From an uncultured Oscillospiraceae bacterium (GTDB taxonomy: Bacteria; Bacillota; Clostridia; Oscillospirales; Ruminococcaceae), in contig CASFSP010000068.1 in assembly GCA_949297385.1 (NCBI GenBank), forward strand, positions 1-32,105: a stretch of DNA of 32,105 nt, written 5' to 3'. Made by a program: the position numbers and the translations under genes. The notes under the pieces are model-generated. The model made no database searches and was not told where the DNA came from. It was given only the letters and a program-made list of their open reading frames with translations. Below, piece by piece: positions 1 through 9,328 of this stretch; the first letter of the stretch is position 1, and every line of letters starts with the position of its first letter.

Positions 1-479
1 AGACGGCCTGAAACGCTTGTCTTGATGCCCTTTACGCCGCTTCTCATAGCTCTGGACATGGACATTTTCATAGCTCTTCTGAAAGCAACACGTCTTTCCA
101 GCTGAGCAGCAATATTTTCAGCAACCAGCTGAGCGTTTGCATCAGCCTGCTTGATTTCTGTGATGTTGATCAGAACTTCTTCAACAGGTCTCTTTACCTG
201 TTTTGCAACCTGAGCGCGAAGTTTTTCGATCTCAGAACCCTGACGGCCGATAACCATACCGGGTTTTGCACAGAAGATGTTCAGTCTCAGTACTTTTGAG
301 TCTCTCTCAATCTCAATTTTAGATACACCGGCAGTGTAAAGCTGAGCTTTGAGAACTTTTCTTATGTTATAGTCTTCTACCAGAGTGTCGCCGAAAGTTT
401 TCTTTTCAACGAACCAGCGAGAATCCCAGTTTTTGATTACGCCTACGCGAAGACCGTGTGGATTAACTTTCTGTCCCAT
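1..479 (-). CDS. rpsC: 30S ribosomal protein S3 (partial, C-terminus beyond window)
   Basis: Small-subunit protein lining the mRNA entry tunnel. The first 159 codons are visible, starting at ATG 479 with the canonical S3 opening [11 protein letters not shown], and the frame runs open off the left edge. The type-II KH domain is recognisable by its GRQG loop at about residues 78-81. The C-terminal S3 domain lies outside the window. A GGAGG-type ribosome binding site lies just upstream, 10 bp after the rplV stop, so it is co-transcribed with the S10 operon. Nothing unusual in the visible part; very sure. Confidence 0.97.
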   Translation of the reverse strand, partial: MGQKVNPHGLRVGVIKNWDSRWFVEKKTFGDTLVEDYNIRKVLKAQLYTAGVSKIEIERDSKVLRLNIFCAKPGMVIGRQGSEIEKLRAQVAKQVKRPVEEVLINITEIKQADANAQLVAENIAAQLERRVAFRRAMKMSMSRAMRSGVKGIKTSVSGR

Positions 480-489
480 AGCTTCCTCC

Positions 490-828
490 TTATTCTTCGA
501 TTTCTTTGAGAACAACTGTCATGTGGCTGGTTCTCTTCAGAATTCTATATGCTCTGCCCTGTGCTCTTGGCATAACTCTTTTCAGAGTCGGGCCGGGTGT
601 TACAAAACACTCTGCAACATACAGACTGTTTTTATCCATTGAAAAATTGTGTTCCGCATTAGCCATAGCTGATTTAACCAATTTAAGTAAAGGTTCGCAA
701 GCAGCTTTGGGTGTGTGCTGCAAGATAGCAACAGCTTCGTCAACCGGCTTATTTCTGATAAGGTCCATAACGATCTGTACTTTCCTTGGCGCTATGCGGG
801 CGTGTCTAAGGTATGCCCTTGCTTCCAT
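490..828 (-). CDS. rplV: 50S ribosomal protein L22
   Basis: Large-subunit protein that contacts all 23S rRNA domains; its beta-hairpin forms part of the peptide exit tunnel. The 112-residue length is normal for the family. The N-terminal core [20 protein letters not shown] and the hairpin tip region [19 protein letters not shown] match L22 very well. It sits between rpsS (15-bp gap) and rpsC (10-bp gap) in the usual S10-operon order. No anomaly. Confidence 0.97.
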   Translation of the reverse strand: MEARAYLRHARIAPRKVQIVMDLIRNKPVDEAVAILQHTPKAACEPLLKLVKSAMANAEHNFSMDKNSLYVAECFVTPGPTLKRVMPRAQGRAYRILKRTSHMTVVLKEIEE

Positions 829-843
829 AATTATACTCTCCTT

Positions 844-1116
844 TTACTTAGATGATTTTGCACCTGCGTGACCGCGGTATGTTCTTGTCGGTGCGAATTC
901 GCCCAGTTTGTGACCAACCATGTCTTCTGTTACATATACCGGCACATGTTTGCGGCCGTCATGAACAGCGAATGTGTGACCAACAAAATCCGGGAAAATT
1001 GTAGATGAACGGCTCCAAGTCTTTAAGACTCTTTTTTCGCCAGTTGCGTTCATTTCTTTTACTCTTTTAAGAAGAACAGGCTGAACGAAAGGGCCTTTTT
1101 TAACGCTTCTACCCAT
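844..1116 (-). CDS. rpsS: 30S ribosomal protein S19
   Basis: Small-subunit head protein that binds 16S rRNA with S13. The 90-residue length and the motifs [31 protein letters not shown] and [16 protein letters not shown] are diagnostic of S19. The ATG is preceded by an AAGGAG-type site in the 15-bp gap after rplB. Standard operon position between rplB and rplV. Confidence 0.97.
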   Translation of the reverse strand: MGRSVKKGPFVQPVLLKRVKEMNATGEKRVLKTWSRSSTIFPDFVGHTFAVHDGRKHVPVYVTEDMVGHKLGEFAPTRTYRGHAGAKSSK

Positions 1117-1131
1117 ATCTTAACTCCTTTA

Positions 1132-1962
1132 TTAACCGTTGCGGCGTCTGACGATGAATTTATCAGATGCTTTGTGTTTGTTTCTGGTTTTGTAGCCCAA
1201 AGTAGGTTTGCCCCAAGGTGTAACCGGGCCCGGACGACCAACAGGTGATTTACCTTCACCGCCGCCGTGAGGGTGGTCAACAGGGTTCATAACGCTACCA
1301 CGAACGGTAGGTCTCCAACCCATGTGGCGTTTTTTACCGGCTTTACCGATTTTTACATTGTCGTGATCCAGGTTGGATACCTGACCAACTGTGGCGTAGC
1401 AGTTCAGAGGAACATTTCTCAGTTCACCGGAAGGCAGACGAACCAGGCCGTATTTGCCTTCTTTTGCTATCAGCTGAGCAAAGTTACCTGCGGAACGAAC
1501 CAGCTGACCGCCTTTGCCGGGGTACAGCTCGATGTTGTGGATGATTGTACCAACCGGAATGTTGTTGATGGGCAGTGCGTTGCCGGGTTTGATGTCAGCG
1601 CCTTCACCGCTCATAACTGTGTCGCCTACTTTGAGTCCATCAGGAGCTACTATATAGGATTTTGTGCCGTCCTCATACTGAATCAGAGCTATAAAAGCTG
1701 TTCTGTTAGGATCGTATTCAAGTGTCATAACCTGTGCGGGAACACCTGTTTTGTTTCTTTTGAAATCGATTACACGATATTTTGTTCTGTTGCCGCCGCC
1801 GTGGTGACGAACAGTGATGCGGCCTGTGTTGTTACGGCCGGCTGTTGTTTTCATAGGTTCCAAGAGGCTTCTCTCGGGGCTTACCTTTGAAAGAACCGAA
1901 TAGTCTGTAACTGCCATGTTACGGCGAGACGGAGTAGTCGGTTTAAACTTTTTAATAGCCAT
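1132..1962 (-). CDS. rplB: 50S ribosomal protein L2
   Basis: Core large-subunit protein needed for subunit association and peptidyl-transferase centre assembly. It is 276 residues, the family norm. The C-terminal signature [19 protein letters not shown] with the conserved His near the catalytic centre is intact, as is the N-terminal RNA-binding OB-fold region ([13 protein letters not shown]). The spacer to the upstream rplW is 95 bp, longer than other gaps in this operon. It holds a GC-rich stretch with two AAAAGGCG copies on the coding strand and ends in an AAGGAG site before the ATG; I see no gene in it. Confidence 0.97.
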   Translation of the reverse strand: MAIKKFKPTTPSRRNMAVTDYSVLSKVSPERSLLEPMKTTAGRNNTGRITVRHHGGGNRTKYRVIDFKRNKTGVPAQVMTLEYDPNRTAFIALIQYEDGTKSYIVAPDGLKVGDTVMSGEGADIKPGNALPINNIPVGTIIHNIELYPGKGGQLVRSAGNFAQLIAKEGKYGLVRLPSGELRNVPLNCYATVGQVSNLDHDNVKIGKAGKKRHMGWRPTVRGSVMNPVDHPHGGGEGKSPVGRPGPVTPWGKPTLGYKTRNKHKASDKFIVRRRNG

Positions 1963-2057
1963 TTAGGTTCACTCTCCTTATGAGTCTTTTTGCGAGAAGC
2001 GCCTTTTGCGCCTCCCATACTTAAAAACGCCTTTTATATCAGGCGGAGGGCTGTTTA

Positions 2058-2351
2058 TTAGTTCATGCCTTCGAAGAACTCAATGCCCTTAGAATCGGCT
2101 TTCAGTGTTACGATAGCCTTTTTTGTAGCGGGTGTGTAACCACATTTGATGCCCTGACGGCGGAAACGGCCGCGAACATTTATTGTGTTTACTTTGCTTA
2201 CTTTTACTCCGAACAGTTCTTCAACCGCTTTTGCGATTTCGATTTTGTTGGAGTCCTTAGCAACCTGGAATGTATATTTTCTTTCAGAAACGCCCTTCAT
2301 GCTGTTTTCAGTGATGATTGGCTTGATGATGATATCCTGTGCTAATTTCAT
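2058..2351 (-). CDS. rplW: 50S ribosomal protein L23
   Basis: Exit-tunnel-rim protein that docks signal recognition particle and trigger factor. At 97 residues it matches L23 (opening [36 protein letters not shown], and the rRNA-binding KKAIVTL strand). Its ATG overlaps the rplD stop by one base (TAATG), implying translational coupling to L4. Confidence 0.96.
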   Translation of the reverse strand: MKLAQDIIIKPIITENSMKGVSERKYTFQVAKDSNKIEIAKAVEELFGVKVSKVNTINVRGRFRRQGIKCGYTPATKKAIVTLKADSKGIEFFEGMN

Positions 2352-2974
2352 TATGCGAATACCTCCTCAAGTTTCTTCGCGGCTTCCAGATTTACAACCA
2401 GTGTGCCGGCATTGATGGTGTCATAGGCGTTCATTGTTGTTGCCAATGTTGTTTGTACACCAGGGATATTGCCTGCTGACTTAACAACCTTCTTATCTGC
2501 AACAGCCTGTACCATCAAAGTTTTGCCGCTTACGCCCAGATTGCTGAGCATTTTTACAACAGCTTTTGTTGAGTAATCTGCGATAGCGAAGTTGTCAACT
2601 ATAACCAATTTGCCTTCGCTTGCCTTAGCGGAAAGAGCAGAGCAAATTGCCAGTCTTTTTACTTTCTTGTTCAAAGAGTAGCTGTAATCGCGGGGTTTGG
2701 GGCCCAAAGCGATACCGCCGTGTGTCCACTGAGGTGAACGGATAGAACCCTGTCTTGCACGGCCTGTGCCTTTCTGTCTCCAAGGTTTGCGTCCGCCGCC
2801 GCTTACTTCGCTGCGGGTCAGTGTGGAGTGTGTACCCTGTCTCTGGTTGGCCAGGAAGTTTACAACTGCCGCATGCATAACCTTTTCGTTAGGTGTGATA
2901 CCGAAAACTGCATCAGAGAGCTCAACAGTGTCAACTTTTTTACCGTTAATGTCTAAAACATCAAATTTTGCCAT
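2351..2974 (-). CDS. rplD: 50S ribosomal protein L4
   Basis: Large-subunit protein whose extended loop reaches the exit tunnel. It is 207 residues. The loop region [20 protein letters not shown] and [11 protein letters not shown] (about residues 54-90) is the family hallmark. In E. coli and relatives L4 also represses its own S10 operon through the mRNA leader. Whether that happens here is inference, but the operon does have a long structured leader. Fourteen-base gap after rplC; 1-bp overlap with rplW. Confidence 0.96.
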   Translation of the reverse strand: MAKFDVLDINGKKVDTVELSDAVFGITPNEKVMHAAVVNFLANQRQGTHSTLTRSEVSGGGRKPWRQKGTGRARQGSIRSPQWTHGGIALGPKPRDYSYSLNKKVKRLAICSALSAKASEGKLVIVDNFAIADYSTKAVVKMLSNLGVSGKTLMVQAVADKKVVKSAGNIPGVQTTLATTMNAYDTINAGTLVVNLEAAKKLEEVFA

Positions 2975-2988
2975 CTTGTCTTCCTCCC

Positions 2989-3621
2989 TTAAGCTTTAAC
3001 GCTGTCTGTCAGAACAACAATTCCGCCTTTTGCGCCGGGAATTGCGCCTTTAACAGCAATAAGATTATTTTCTGCGTCGATTTTAACAACGGAAAGGTTC
3101 TGAACAGTAACTCTTTCAGCACCCAGGTGACCAGGCAGTTTTTTGCCTTTGAAAACTCTGGACGGTGAAGATGTGGAACCGTTGGAACCGGCGTGTCTTG
3201 CAACCGGGCCTGTACCGTGGCTGGCTTTCAATGAATGATTGTTCCAGCGTTTGATTGTACCGGCATAACCTTTACCTTTGCTGATGCCGCATACGTCAAC
3301 TTTATCGCCGGCAGCAAATACATCTGCCTTTACGATGTCGCCGACATTGATTTCGTCGATAGATTCAAAGCGGAATTCTCTCAGAGTTTTCTTGGGAGCA
3401 ACGCCCGCTTTTTCAAAATGTCCTTTTGCGGGTTTGGACAGACGGTTTACTTTAACCTCGCCGTAACCCAGCTGAACTGCCTGATAGCCATCGCTTTCAA
3501 CAGTTTTCTTCTGTACGACAACACAAGGACCTGCTTCGATTACTGTTACAGGCACTACCATACCTTTTTCATCGAAAAGCTGTGTCATACCGATTTTCTT
3601 GCCGATAATTCCTTTTTGCAT
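2989..3621 (-). CDS. rplC: 50S ribosomal protein L3
   Basis: Early-assembly large-subunit protein reaching the peptidyl-transferase centre. The 210-residue protein begins [20 protein letters not shown] and contains the typical [11 protein letters not shown] and [15 protein letters not shown] motifs around the central loop (about residues 113-148). Its ATG has a good upstream AGGAGG-type site. Second gene of the operon, 90 bp after rpsJ. Confidence 0.97.
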   Translation of the reverse strand: MQKGIIGKKIGMTQLFDEKGMVVPVTVIEAGPCVVVQKKTVESDGYQAVQLGYGEVKVNRLSKPAKGHFEKAGVAPKKTLREFRFESIDEINVGDIVKADVFAAGDKVDVCGISKGKGYAGTIKRWNNHSLKASHGTGPVARHAGSNGSTSSPSRVFKGKKLPGHLGAERVTVQNLSVVKIDAENNLIAVKGAIPGAKGGIVVLTDSVKA

Positions 3622-3711
3622 TTCTAAATGCCTCCTGTTAGGTTATTGGTTGGCTTTGCCAACATGACTCCAACTTGCGGTTGAGAGAGCGCTCTATATA
3701 AAATGTATATA

Positions 3712-4023
3712 TTAGAGCTTGATTTCGATTTCAACGCCTGCAGGCAACTGCAGTGTTGTAAGAGCTTCAACAGTCTTGTTTGTAGGTTTCAAGATGTCGA
3801 TCAGTCTTTTGTGAGTTCTGTTTTCAAACTGTTCGCGAGAATCTTTGTACTTGTGAACAGCTCTCAGAATTGTGATCACTTCTTTTTCTGTGGGCAGCGG
3901 GATAGGACCGGATACTCTTGCACCTGTTCTTTTTGCTGCTTCAACAATCTTTTCAGCTGCTGTGTCGATCAGCTGGTGATCATAACTCTTCAATCTGACT
4001 CTGATTTTTTCTTTGACTGCCAT
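3712..4023 (-). CDS. rpsJ: 30S ribosomal protein S10 (NusE)
   Basis: Small-subunit head protein, and as NusE a partner of NusB/NusG in transcription antitermination. It is 103 residues with canonical motifs [26 protein letters not shown] and the C-terminal [12 protein letters not shown]. It is the first gene of the operon with an AAGGAGG site 8 bases before ATG 4023. The promoter and leader upstream are annotated separately. Confidence 0.97.
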   Translation of the reverse strand: MAVKEKIRVRLKSYDHQLIDTAAEKIVEAAKRTGARVSGPIPLPTEKEVITILRAVHKYKDSREQFENRTHKRLIDILKPTNKTVEALTTLQLPAGVEIEIKL

Positions 4024-4328
4024 TGTAACGCCTCCTTATAGTTTTAAAAAATGTAGCGGCGGTTATAAAATATTGAACACTGCGCCGGGTGTTTCGCACC
4101 CTTTCATGATAAAAACCGATTAACCGCCAAGCAGTTAGATCGGAACACAGGGCCAAACGCCCCTTTAATCACAAAGTTTACGGCCAGTGGACCTGTACAG
4201 GTCATACACCCTTTGCATTTCAATATTTACTCGCCCGGTTCAAAGATCGGACATACTCAGCGGAAAAACCCTCGCATATTGCGCGGCAACCTCCCGCTTC
4301 AACGCATAATCTTTGCAGTCGCCTAATT
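4024..4328 (-). promoter_or_regulatory. Structured 5' leader of the S10 operon
   Basis: About 300 nt between the predicted promoter and rpsJ contain no credible gene. Visible RNA-structure elements, in coding-strand terms, are a hairpin with 5-bp GGGTG/CACCC arms and a CGAAA loop at 4087-4101, a perfect 14-bp palindrome GACCTGTACAGGTC at 4190-4203, and a GGGGC..GGCCCT-type stem near 4151-4166. Long leaders on S10 operons often carry ribosomal-protein autoregulation (L4 in enterobacteria). I cannot match this one to a named class. The remaining gap up to 4523 is AT-rich with nothing else I can support. Confidence 0.55.
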
Positions 4329-4357
4329 ATGATACTATAAAACAAGAAATAATGCAA
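4329..4357 (-). promoter_or_regulatory. Predicted sigma-A promoter of the S10 operon
   Basis: On the minus strand, TTGCAT (complement of 4352-4357) and TATCAT (complement of 4329-4334) are separated by exactly 17 bp. It is the best promoter-like pair upstream of rpsJ and would give a leader of about 300 nt. One alternative nearby hexamer pair has a worse spacing. Confidence 0.55.
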
Positions 4358-4523
4358 GTTTTTTTGCAATATTTCAAAATTTTGTATACATAACCTATTA
4401 TCTTGACTTTTGATGCTTATTTTTTGTCTATAATAACAATATAATTGTAACTGTTAACTAAAATAAAATCAAAACCTTGTGTATAATACCAAATTAACTG
4501 TAAAAAGTCAACAGTTTTTATAA

Positions 4524-4560
4524 AAATAAAAACAAGCTGCAATCAATTGATTACAGCCTG
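4524..4560 (-). terminator. Intrinsic terminator overlapping the end of the GT-C-like gene
   Basis: Minus-strand hairpin GCTG-t-AATC / GATT-g-CAGC with an AATT loop (4536-4557) is followed on the minus strand by a U-rich tract (4521-4533). The stop codon of the gene at 4543 lies inside the stem. It would end the nif3-rqcH-GT transcript before the S10 promoter. Confidence 0.7.
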
Positions 4561-6060
4561 TTTTTCCCTTTTTAAAACATCAGCCTTCTTGACATCGAAA
4601 ATTTTGTCAAAGACAAGCACAAATCCGCCAAGAGAAGCGGATACAAATACAGGGTAATAGTTGAGCAGGTACCTGGTCCCGGCTTCCCACAAAAGCAGAA
4701 ATAAAAGCATTCCCAGGCTAGACACTTGCCACACAAACATCCTGCGGTCTTTTTCCAGCGCGCCGCTGACAGCGCCCACACACAGCATTAAAAATATCAG
4801 TATGTGATATCCCTGTATTATATTGTCGAACACAGCGTTATATCTTCCCTGCGGATTAAGAACATCTATCATAAAATTCTGTTTCATCGGTGATTCCGAA
4901 ACAGTGTTGGGGTAGTCCAGGTTTCCGCTGCCAAAGCTTCTGACAGCCTTTGCATTGAGAAACTTTATATATCCGGCAGGGCCCATATATTCCAGGCGGG
5001 CTTTAAGCAGAAATTTTGCCCCATCAACCTTTTCTTCGTGGGTTTCCTGCGCCCATATATAATGGTTGTCATCAGCACTGTGTGTGCCGTCCCCCTGCAC
5101 ACCCATAGCAATCCATGCAAGAAAAGGCGTGCTCATGTCATAGGCTTTTTCTTTGTCCAAAATGTTTTTATACATAAACCGGTCAAAGGCTGCGCTTACC
5201 AAAGCAAAGCCCAGCGCTGTGCTGACTGCCACAGCCGCCAGTTTTTTCAGATCAAATTTTATAATACACCGTATAATTACTGCTATCAGTGCAATGGCAA
5301 CAGAATATTTTATCTTTATTCCCAGGCCTGTTATAAGTCCCATTGTGATGCAAAAAAGAATGTTCTTCTTTTTGCCTTTCAATTTTCCGGCAGTCTGATA
5401 AAAATATATAATCAGGGGCGGATACAGCATGGAAGTGGTATCGGTATAAAAAATTGATATATAAATTTGCAGAGGCAGGCAGAAATACAGCAGTATAACT
5501 GCAAAAGCCGCATATTTAGTACCCATGGCATTTCTGACACTTAAAAATGTGAAAAGATATGCCGCACTGATACACCGCCGGTTAAACAGTGCGCCTACTG
5601 CAAAGAAGTTTGTTATACCCAGCCTATATACCCGTCTGAAAATAAACTGCAAAATTATTGTAAGAGGCATATTGTTGGGAAATTTATAAAAATAATCCAG
5701 ATACGGGTCCTGTATGGTACCGGTTATGGTGTAGTTATACGCGCCGGTAAAAACCCTCTCAAAATCCCTGGTGGGATATCCTGCGCACAGCGAGTATACC
5801 ACAAACTGTGTCAGCCAAAGCAGGGCAAAAAAGCCGGCCAGGAATTTTATTGTATTTTGATTTATAAAGCTTTCATATTTTTCAACCAGCCTGAAAGCCA
5901 GCGCCATAAAAACAAACCAGACAGCTGCCAACGGCAGGACTATATAAGGCTTATAGTCAAAAAACGGATTGAAAAACAGCACATTTATCATGAGCCAAGA
6001 AAAGCTTACAGCAAATATCCGGTAAAAAATATTTTTGCAAATTTTTTCTGTTTTGCCCAT
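4543..6060 (-). CDS. Polytopic membrane protein, GT-C glycosyltransferase-like
   Basis: A 505-residue, highly hydrophobic protein with roughly ten or more predicted membrane segments and a short cytoplasmic N-terminus. The architecture fits the GT-C superfamily (PMT/GT39-type, using polyprenyl-phosphate sugars). There is an acidic TRDFERV motif in the first extracytoplasmic loop (Asp99), DYFYKFPNNMP at about 122-132, and a late WEAGTRYLLNYYPV segment resembling the xxRYLxxxxP pattern of this group. Donor and acceptor cannot be read from sequence. The ATG follows the rqcH stop by one base, so it is probably translated from the same mRNA, although no functional link to ribosome rescue is known to me. 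The family call is moderate; a membrane protein is certain. Confidence 0.6.
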   Translation of the reverse strand: MGKTEKICKNIFYRIFAVSFSWLMINVLFFNPFFDYKPYIVLPLAAVWFVFMALAFRLVEKYESFINQNTIKFLAGFFALLWLTQFVVYSLCAGYPTRDFERVFTGAYNYTITGTIQDPYLDYFYKFPNNMPLTIILQFIFRRVYRLGITNFFAVGALFNRRCISAAYLFTFLSVRNAMGTKYAAFAVILLYFCLPLQIYISIFYTDTTSMLYPPLIIYFYQTAGKLKGKKKNILFCITMGLITGLGIKIKYSVAIALIAVIIRCIIKFDLKKLAAVAVSTALGFALVSAAFDRFMYKNILDKEKAYDMSTPFLAWIAMGVQGDGTHSADDNHYIWAQETHEEKVDGAKFLLKARLEYMGPAGYIKFLNAKAVRSFGSGNLDYPNTVSESPMKQNFMIDVLNPQGRYNAVFDNIIQGYHILIFLMLCVGAVSGALEKDRRMFVWQVSSLGMLLFLLLWEAGTRYLLNYYPVFVSASLGGFVLVFDKIFDVKKADVLKREKQAVIN

Positions 6061-6061
6061 A

Positions 6062-7798
6062 TCAGTTAAGCCTCCGAAGTTCTGCCAATACCTTTTCGTC
6101 CACAGTCACCGGGGCGCTTTCATAAATATCATATATGACCATTCCGGGTTTTAAGTCCGCGGTTTTTCTGATATTTTTTACAAAGGTATAATCCACTTCC
6201 ACTTTCGGACTGCCTTTCAGGCTGGAATGGTAAACTGCCAGCATCGCCGCCTCGTTCTGTGTTTTCAGCGGTATATCTCTGCCTTCGCTCATAACAACCA
6301 CATGACTGCCGGGAGCTTTTTTAACATGGAACCACATATCCTTTCCGCGGGCGGTTTTCATGGTCAGTCGCTCATTTTGCAGGTTGTTCCTGCCCACCAG
6401 AATAAGGAACCCGTCAGAAGAAGTATACCTTATAAAGTCCCGGGGTTTTTGCTTTTTGTCCCTGTTTTTGTAATATTTCAGATAACCGGCGCCGTGAAGC
6501 TCTTCCCTTATGGCCATAAGCTCTTTTTCCCCTGACGCACTGGCCACATTGTATGCAACGCTGTTCAGGTATTCCAGCTCTATTTCTCCCTGCCGTATCA
6601 GCTTTGTAAGCATTTTTACGGCAGTCTGTTTTCTTTTGTATTCCTTGTAATATTTCTGCGCATTCCGGTTACCGCCCAGTTTCGGGTCAAGAGGAATAGT
6701 AACAGTGCTGCCATCGTAATAATTTTCCACGCTGACACTCTTCATGCCTTTTTCCAGCTTATAAAGATTGGCAGTCAGCAGTTCGCCATATATCCTGTAT
6801 TTATCGTTGTCTTCGCTTTGGGCCAGTTCCTCTTTTCTGGCAATCTGCTTGCGCTGGGCCCTGTCCAGTAGATTTTGCACCAGTTTGTGCAGGTCCTTGC
6901 CTTTCTGACGCAGGCGTTCTGCTCTGTCTTTTTCGCTGTAATATTCATCCAGCAGACGGTTAAGACTGTCATAACTTCGGCTTTCCAGCCCCCGATACTG
7001 GCTCAGCGGCATAAAGCTGTATTCCGCCGGCATTCCGTCATGGCCGTAGACCACTGTAAAGGATGGATTGTGGTAATATTCCAAAACCTTTTCTGCCGCC
7101 CGGCGTACCTGCCGCTGCTGATTGACAGTCAGCTTTGAAGCTGTTGTATCACCGACACCGGAAAGGCCGGCTATCTCCCTGGCGATGACAGGACTCATGC
7201 CCATGCTGCATTTCAGCAACGCCTTGTCAACAGTGCCGTCAAAAACAAACACCTTTTCCAGTACCTGCCGGGTCTGGCTTACAAAAATCGGGCTGTCTTT
7301 TCTGGGGGGCAATTTGTAAACAAGTCCCGGCAGAAGCTGTCGCAATGCCGAAGCATCGGCGTCAACCCTTTTCATGGCGTCTATTATCTTTCCGTCACCG
7401 TTTATCAGCACCAGGTTTGCATATCGTCCCATCAATTCTGCGGCTATTTCCAGCTTTACAGTATCACCCATTTCACTGGTGGCAGAAAAAGTGAGCATTA
7501 TCAGCCTTTCGCCTTCCACTGCCCGGGCGCTGACAAATCTTGCCCCGGAAAAATATTTTCTCATCAGCATACAGAAGGACGGCGGTGCGGCTGGGTTTTC
7601 AAACTCCTCCTGCGTCACACATATCCTGGCTGTTCCGCTGCGGGCAGACAAAAGCAATTTAAAAGAACCGCTGCGCCTGCGCATATGAAAAACCATCTCG
7701 TCCTTTGACGGCTGATGTATCTTGTCCACTCTGCTGTCTGCCAGTTGCCGGTTAAGCTCTTTGGCCAGCAGAGCCATAGTCATTGAATCTAATGCCAT
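6062..7798 (-). CDS. rqcH: RqcH, Rqc2/NEMF-family ribosome quality control protein (NFACT)
   Basis: Binds 50S subunits carrying obstructed peptidyl-tRNA and recruits tRNA-Ala to add C-terminal alanine tails that mark the nascent chain for degradation (known for B. subtilis RqcH). The 578-residue protein has the NFACT-N domain (opening MALDSMTMALLAKEL, MGRYANLVLI near 128), a helical coiled-coil middle (about 290-400), and the C-terminal NFACT-R domain (DMWFHVKKAPGSHVV, KNEAAMLAVYHS-like KTQNEAAMLAVYHSS). The tRNA-binding Asp-Arg pair of the family reads Glu97-Arg98 here. Older databases call this family fibronectin-binding protein A. It is 11 bp downstream of the nif3-like gene and directly abuts the membrane gene. 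Confidence 0.93.
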   Translation of the reverse strand: MALDSMTMALLAKELNRQLADSRVDKIHQPSKDEMVFHMRRRSGSFKLLLSARSGTARICVTQEEFENPAAPPSFCMLMRKYFSGARFVSARAVEGERLIMLTFSATSEMGDTVKLEIAAELMGRYANLVLINGDGKIIDAMKRVDADASALRQLLPGLVYKLPPRKDSPIFVSQTRQVLEKVFVFDGTVDKALLKCSMGMSPVIAREIAGLSGVGDTTASKLTVNQQRQVRRAAEKVLEYYHNPSFTVVYGHDGMPAEYSFMPLSQYRGLESRSYDSLNRLLDEYYSEKDRAERLRQKGKDLHKLVQNLLDRAQRKQIARKEELAQSEDNDKYRIYGELLTANLYKLEKGMKSVSVENYYDGSTVTIPLDPKLGGNRNAQKYYKEYKRKQTAVKMLTKLIRQGEIELEYLNSVAYNVASASGEKELMAIREELHGAGYLKYYKNRDKKQKPRDFIRYTSSDGFLILVGRNNLQNERLTMKTARGKDMWFHVKKAPGSHVVVMSEGRDIPLKTQNEAAMLAVYHSSLKGSPKVEVDYTFVKNIRKTADLKPGMVIYDIYESAPVTVDEKVLAELRRLN

Positions 7799-7809
7799 AT
7801 AAAAAACTC

Positions 7810-8550
7810 CTATACACTTTCGGTCAATGCTTTCTGCATAAACACACTGACCTGTAAACCGGGCACCCGCCCTCTTATCAGCCCGGCCAGTGACGGCAGG
7901 CTGATCCTTTCGGACAAATCATGCCCCAGGGTAATTACCCCCACATCTCTGTGCCGCAGATCCAGCACATTATGATAACTGCATTCGCCGGTTATAAAGC
8001 AATCCGCTCCACCAGCCAGCACCTCTTCTGTCAGGCCTCCGCCGCTTCCAGGGCATAAAAAAACACTTTTGACTTTTTTATCTCCGAGGCTGAATGAAGC
8101 GGCGCCGAATATATCCTTGCATTTTTTCGCAACGGCCGATATACTGTCCTCTTCTGTCAGCCGGCCGGTCAGGCATATTCCGTCTTCGCAAAACTGTATA
8201 TTTCCCAGTCCCAGAGCCTCAGCCATACAATAGCCGGTGCCTCTTTCATATTTATCAAAGTTTGTGTGGGCGCAGATTACGCTTATCTCCTTTTCAACCA
8301 GTCTGTATACCAAATCCCTCTCCGACAGTTTTTTCAAAGGAGAGAATATCAGCGGATGGTGGGAAACTATTATCCCGGCGCCATTTTTTTCTGCCCGGCT
8401 CACCGCCTCCGATGTGACATCCAGACACACCAGTACCTTGTCACTGTCCTTTCCGCTGTCCAACAGAAGACCGCTGTTGTCCCAGCTCTCCTGATTTTCA
8501 AAAGGTATTATTTCATTCAGCGCGCTGTAAAGCTGCTTTGCACTGGCCAT
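7810..8550 (-). CDS. Nif3-like dinuclear metal centre hexameric protein
   Basis: A 246-residue NIF3/YqfO-family protein, sometimes called a GTP cyclohydrolase I type 2 homolog. The metal-site motifs are present: IIVSHHPLIF (about 59-68), AHTNFDK, and the late GHDLSERI (His-x-x-x-Glu). The length corresponds to the short form without the PII-like insert found in B. subtilis YqfO. In many Firmicutes nif3 directly follows trmK. Here they are on the same strand and adjacent but separated by a terminator, so nif3 probably has its own promoter and leads the rqcH transcript. The biochemical role of the family is not firmly known. Start at ATG 8550 with a GGAGGGG-type site. Confidence 0.9.
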   Translation of the reverse strand: MASAKQLYSALNEIIPFENQESWDNSGLLLDSGKDSDKVLVCLDVTSEAVSRAEKNGAGIIVSHHPLIFSPLKKLSERDLVYRLVEKEISVICAHTNFDKYERGTGYCMAEALGLGNIQFCEDGICLTGRLTEEDSISAVAKKCKDIFGAASFSLGDKKVKSVFLCPGSGGGLTEEVLAGGADCFITGECSYHNVLDLRHRDVGVITLGHDLSERISLPSLAGLIRGRVPGLQVSVFMQKALTESV

Positions 8551-8610
8551 ATTGTCCCCTCCATTTATTACTTATTATATTAAATCATATTTTTTTAATC
8601 CGGGCAACAT

Positions 8611-8640
8611 AAAAAACAGAGCGATAACGCCCTGTTTTTT
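8611..8640 (-). terminator. Intrinsic terminator after trmK
   Basis: Hairpin AACAG-a-GCG-ATAA-CGC-c-CTGTT with A6/T6 flanks. On the minus strand it ends in a run of six T. The last codon of trmK lies at its edge. It separates the trmK transcript from nif3, which are otherwise neighbours on one strand. Confidence 0.75.
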
Positions 8641-9325
8641 ATTTATCTGTCATATTTCTGATTTTGTCCATTGCTTCGGATATTTCCCGGCTGGCAAATC
8701 CGTTTTCTATGGTAAAGCCTTTTTGCTTTTTTTCCAGCTGCGAGTAAACCATGGAAAAATACCCTTTTGCTGCATATCCTTCACACAGCCGGCTTTTGCC
8801 GATATAGCAGGTGAAAACATCAGCTGTCTTCTTCTGCCCGGTATAAACGGCGCTGATACAGCTGTAAAACTTGCCGTTTTCTTCCACCGTCGCCTCTGTT
8901 TCTATGTCAAATCCGTTTTCGTACAGGTACTTTCTTATGGTATGCCCGCTTTGGGCCGGCAGCAAAATCAGCCTGACTTTATTTTCCTTTATAAAAGGTG
9001 CCGAATGTATAATCTGTGCCATTGTCTGTCCGCCCAGGCCGGCTATGACAACATGGCTTACATCGTCTGCTTTCTCTATGTTCTGCAAACCGTCTGTGAG
9101 ATAAAATTCAGCCTTTGGGCCTAATCCGGCCCCGGTTATCAGGTCGATTGCCTTTTGCAGCGGTGCTTTGTTTATGTCGGTGGCGATTATCCTTTCAGCC
9201 CTGCCGTTTTGCAGAAGGTAAAGGCTCAGTTTGCCATGGTCACAGCCCACATCGCACACGGTTTTTCCGCAGTCAACAAAAGAGGCAGCCATTGATAAAC
9301 GACTGCCTATATTTGCAATATTCAC
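8639..9325 (-). CDS. trmK: tRNA (adenine(22)-N1)-methyltransferase TrmK
   Basis: SAM-dependent enzyme that makes m1A22 in the D-loop of tRNA. At 228 residues it matches the family: conserved opening IGSRLSMAASFV, SAM motif I VCDVGCDHGKLSLYL (about 23-37), DINKAPL acidic motif II, and HVVIAGLGGQTMAQII near residue 92. The start codon is three bases after the DUF1858 gene, so the two share the promoter at 9577-9605. Confidence 0.92.
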   Translation of the reverse strand: MNIANIGSRLSMAASFVDCGKTVCDVGCDHGKLSLYLLQNGRAERIIATDINKAPLQKAIDLITGAGLGPKAEFYLTDGLQNIEKADDVSHVVIAGLGGQTMAQIIHSAPFIKENKVRLILLPAQSGHTIRKYLYENGFDIETEATVEENGKFYSCISAVYTGQKKTADVFTCYIGKSRLCEGYAAKGYFSMVYSQLEKKQKGFTIENGFASREISEAMDKIRNMTDK

Positions 9326-9328
9326 AGA

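Noticed and set aside
1267..1890. Long plus-strand ORF (207 codons) opposite rplB
   Set aside because: It is antisense to a certain L2 gene, matches no family and has no suitable ribosome site.
4403..4434. Plus-strand TTGACT ... TATAAT pair
   Set aside because: Spacer is 20 bp, too long for a good sigma-A promoter, and no plus-strand gene follows.
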